DNA of 9,402 nt from Ilumatobacteraceae bacterium. Lineage in GTDB: Bacteria; Actinomycetota; Acidimicrobiia; Acidimicrobiales; Ilumatobacteraceae. Under the pieces are notes generated by a model. It did not search any database. It saw only the letters and a list, made by a program, of their open reading frames with translations, and was not told the origin of the DNA. Location: assembly GCA_007122945.1 (NCBI GenBank), contig SKSP01000161.1:1-9402 (forward strand), written 5' to 3'. Within the stretch, counting starts at the first letter, position 1. Every line of letters starts with the position of its first letter. The position numbers and the translations under genes are program-made. This document shows positions 8,844-9,402 of the stretch, in pieces.

Positions 8844-9163
8844 CCTTCGCCGTGGCGGTCGCCGTCACCCTCGCCATCGCTCTCGGCACCTACCTGATGC
8901 GCGCCGCACCGGCGTTGTTGCTCGCCGACCGTGAGCTCCCGTCGGTCGCCGAGCGGGCGCTCCGGAACGTGGGCCCGGCCGTGTTGGCGGCGCTCGTGGT
9001 CGTGTCGATCGCGGCGACCGGCGACGGTGAGGGCACCGGCATCGAGGTCGCCGAGGTGGCAGCCGTCGCCGCCGCCGGCGTGGTCGCGTGGTGGCGGCGC
9101 AACCTGATCTGGTCACTGGTCGCCGGCATGGCGGCCCTCTGGATCACCCTGGCGTTCGTCTGA
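8840..9163 (+). CDS. azlD: AzlD family branched-chain amino acid exporter, small subunit
   Basis: This is the small membrane partner of AzlC; both subunits are needed for export in the characterised BrnFE and AzlCD systems. The 107-residue product matches the family length of about 100-110 and has roughly four hydrophobic segments (2-24, 44-60, 68-84 and 88-106). The typical signature is present: GTYLMRAAPALLL at 16-28 with the conserved Arg21, followed by a LRNVGPAVLAALV helix at 41-53. WWRRNLIWSLVAGM near the end also fits the family. The ATG at 8840 overlaps the azlC stop (ATGA). It ends the operon, 26 nt from the stop of the opposing partial gene. Confidence 0.92.
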   Translation: MTFAVAVAVTLAIALGTYLMRAAPALLLADRELPSVAERALRNVGPAVLAALVVVSIAATGDGEGTGIEVAEVAAVAAAGVVAWWRRNLIWSLVAGMAALWITLAFV

Positions 9164-9175
9164 GGTCGTGCGGCG

Positions 9176-9187
9176 GCGCGGCCGCGC
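9176..9187. repeat. 12-bp perfect GC palindrome in convergent gap
   Basis: GCGCGGCCGCGC is fully self-complementary (it contains a NotI site) and lies in the 26-nt gap between the azlD stop and the opposing partial gene. It may help end convergent transcripts, but it has no loop-favouring centre and no T-tract, so a role is only inferred. Confidence 0.3.
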
Positions 9188-9189
9188 GC

Positions 9190-9402
9190 TCACAGGGTCG
9201 CGCCGATGTCGGCGATGAGGTGGGTGGTCTGGTCGGCGTAGAGGCAGACGGTGCCGGCGGCGCCGACCTTGACGATGACGCTGTTGGGGATGGTCTGGTC
9301 GGTGACGTAGTTGAGGTTGCTGGCGTCGGGGCGTGGGGTGTTGCAGGGGTAGGCGGTGACGAAGCCGGCCTGTTCGGGTTCGTTGACGGTGACGTTGAGC
9401 GC
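9190..9402 (-). CDS. C-terminal fragment of a probable cell-surface/secreted repeat protein
   Basis: The last 70 residues of a protein are visible; its start lies beyond the right edge. The reading frame is open to the edge and ends at TGA (9190-9192). The fragment alternates short beta-strand-like stretches: LNVTVNEPEQAGFVTAYPC, then SNLNYVTDQTIPNSVIVKVG, then GTVCLYADQTTHLIADIGATL. From memory it closely resembles a domain (NVTVV-P-AGFVTV-PC, S-LNY-AGQT-PN, V-KVG--G-VC, THLI-D--G) repeated at the C-terminus of large extracellular proteins in Acidimicrobiia and related actinobacteria. Two cysteines, one after TAYP and one after GTV, are in the family positions and could form a disulfide, consistent with a location outside the cytoplasm. 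The residue order is read directly; the family and location are inferred. Confidence 0.7.
   Translation of the reverse strand, partial: ALNVTVNEPEQAGFVTAYPCNTPRPDASNLNYVTDQTIPNSVIVKVGAAGTVCLYADQTTHLIADIGATL

Overview
This is a high-GC chromosomal window with the codon bias and gene content of an actinobacterium. A member of Acidimicrobiia (Ilumatobacter-like) is my best guess. It rests on the mycobacterial Sdh1-like sdhC-A-B order and on the type of surface-protein domain at the right edge. The placement is inferred from gene style, not from a marker gene. I see no rRNA, tRNA, CRISPR array, transposase or phage gene, and no abrupt change in composition.

Layout. (1) 1-2025, minus strand: a membrane-bound ion-pumping pyrophosphatase (hppA) whose C-terminus runs off the left edge. 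(2) 2026-2174: a divergent regulatory region. (3) 2175-5684, plus strand: a compact sdhCAB operon for a succinate:quinone oxidoreductase with a single fused, probably di-heme, membrane anchor. (4) 5685-5769: a convergent gap rich in palindromes. (5) 5770-7896, minus strand: a stand-alone glycoside hydrolase family 2 protein in which the usual catalytic acid/base glutamate appears to be aspartate. (6) 7897-8054: a second divergent regulatory region. (7) 8055-9163, plus strand: azlC-azlD, a two-subunit branched-chain amino acid exporter. (8) 9190 to the right edge, minus strand: the last 70 residues of a larger protein, probably an extracellular repeat protein.

How the parts work together: hppA and sdhCAB are both membrane energy-conversion systems driven from one shared intergenic region. 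The pyrophosphatase recovers biosynthetic PPi energy as an ion gradient, and Sdh feeds electrons from the TCA cycle into the quinone pool. The GH2 enzyme and the exporter are independent units that share a divergent promoter region. Three genes (sdhC, the GH2 gene and azlC) have a TANNNT -10-like hexamer 6-8 nt before an ATG, which suggests leaderless transcription.

Most of the window is ordinary core metabolism, and I did not find a convincing new multi-gene system. The points most worth checking are the GH2 active-site substitution, the K+-dependent signature of the pyrophosphatase, the leaderless-start pattern and the edge-truncated surface protein.
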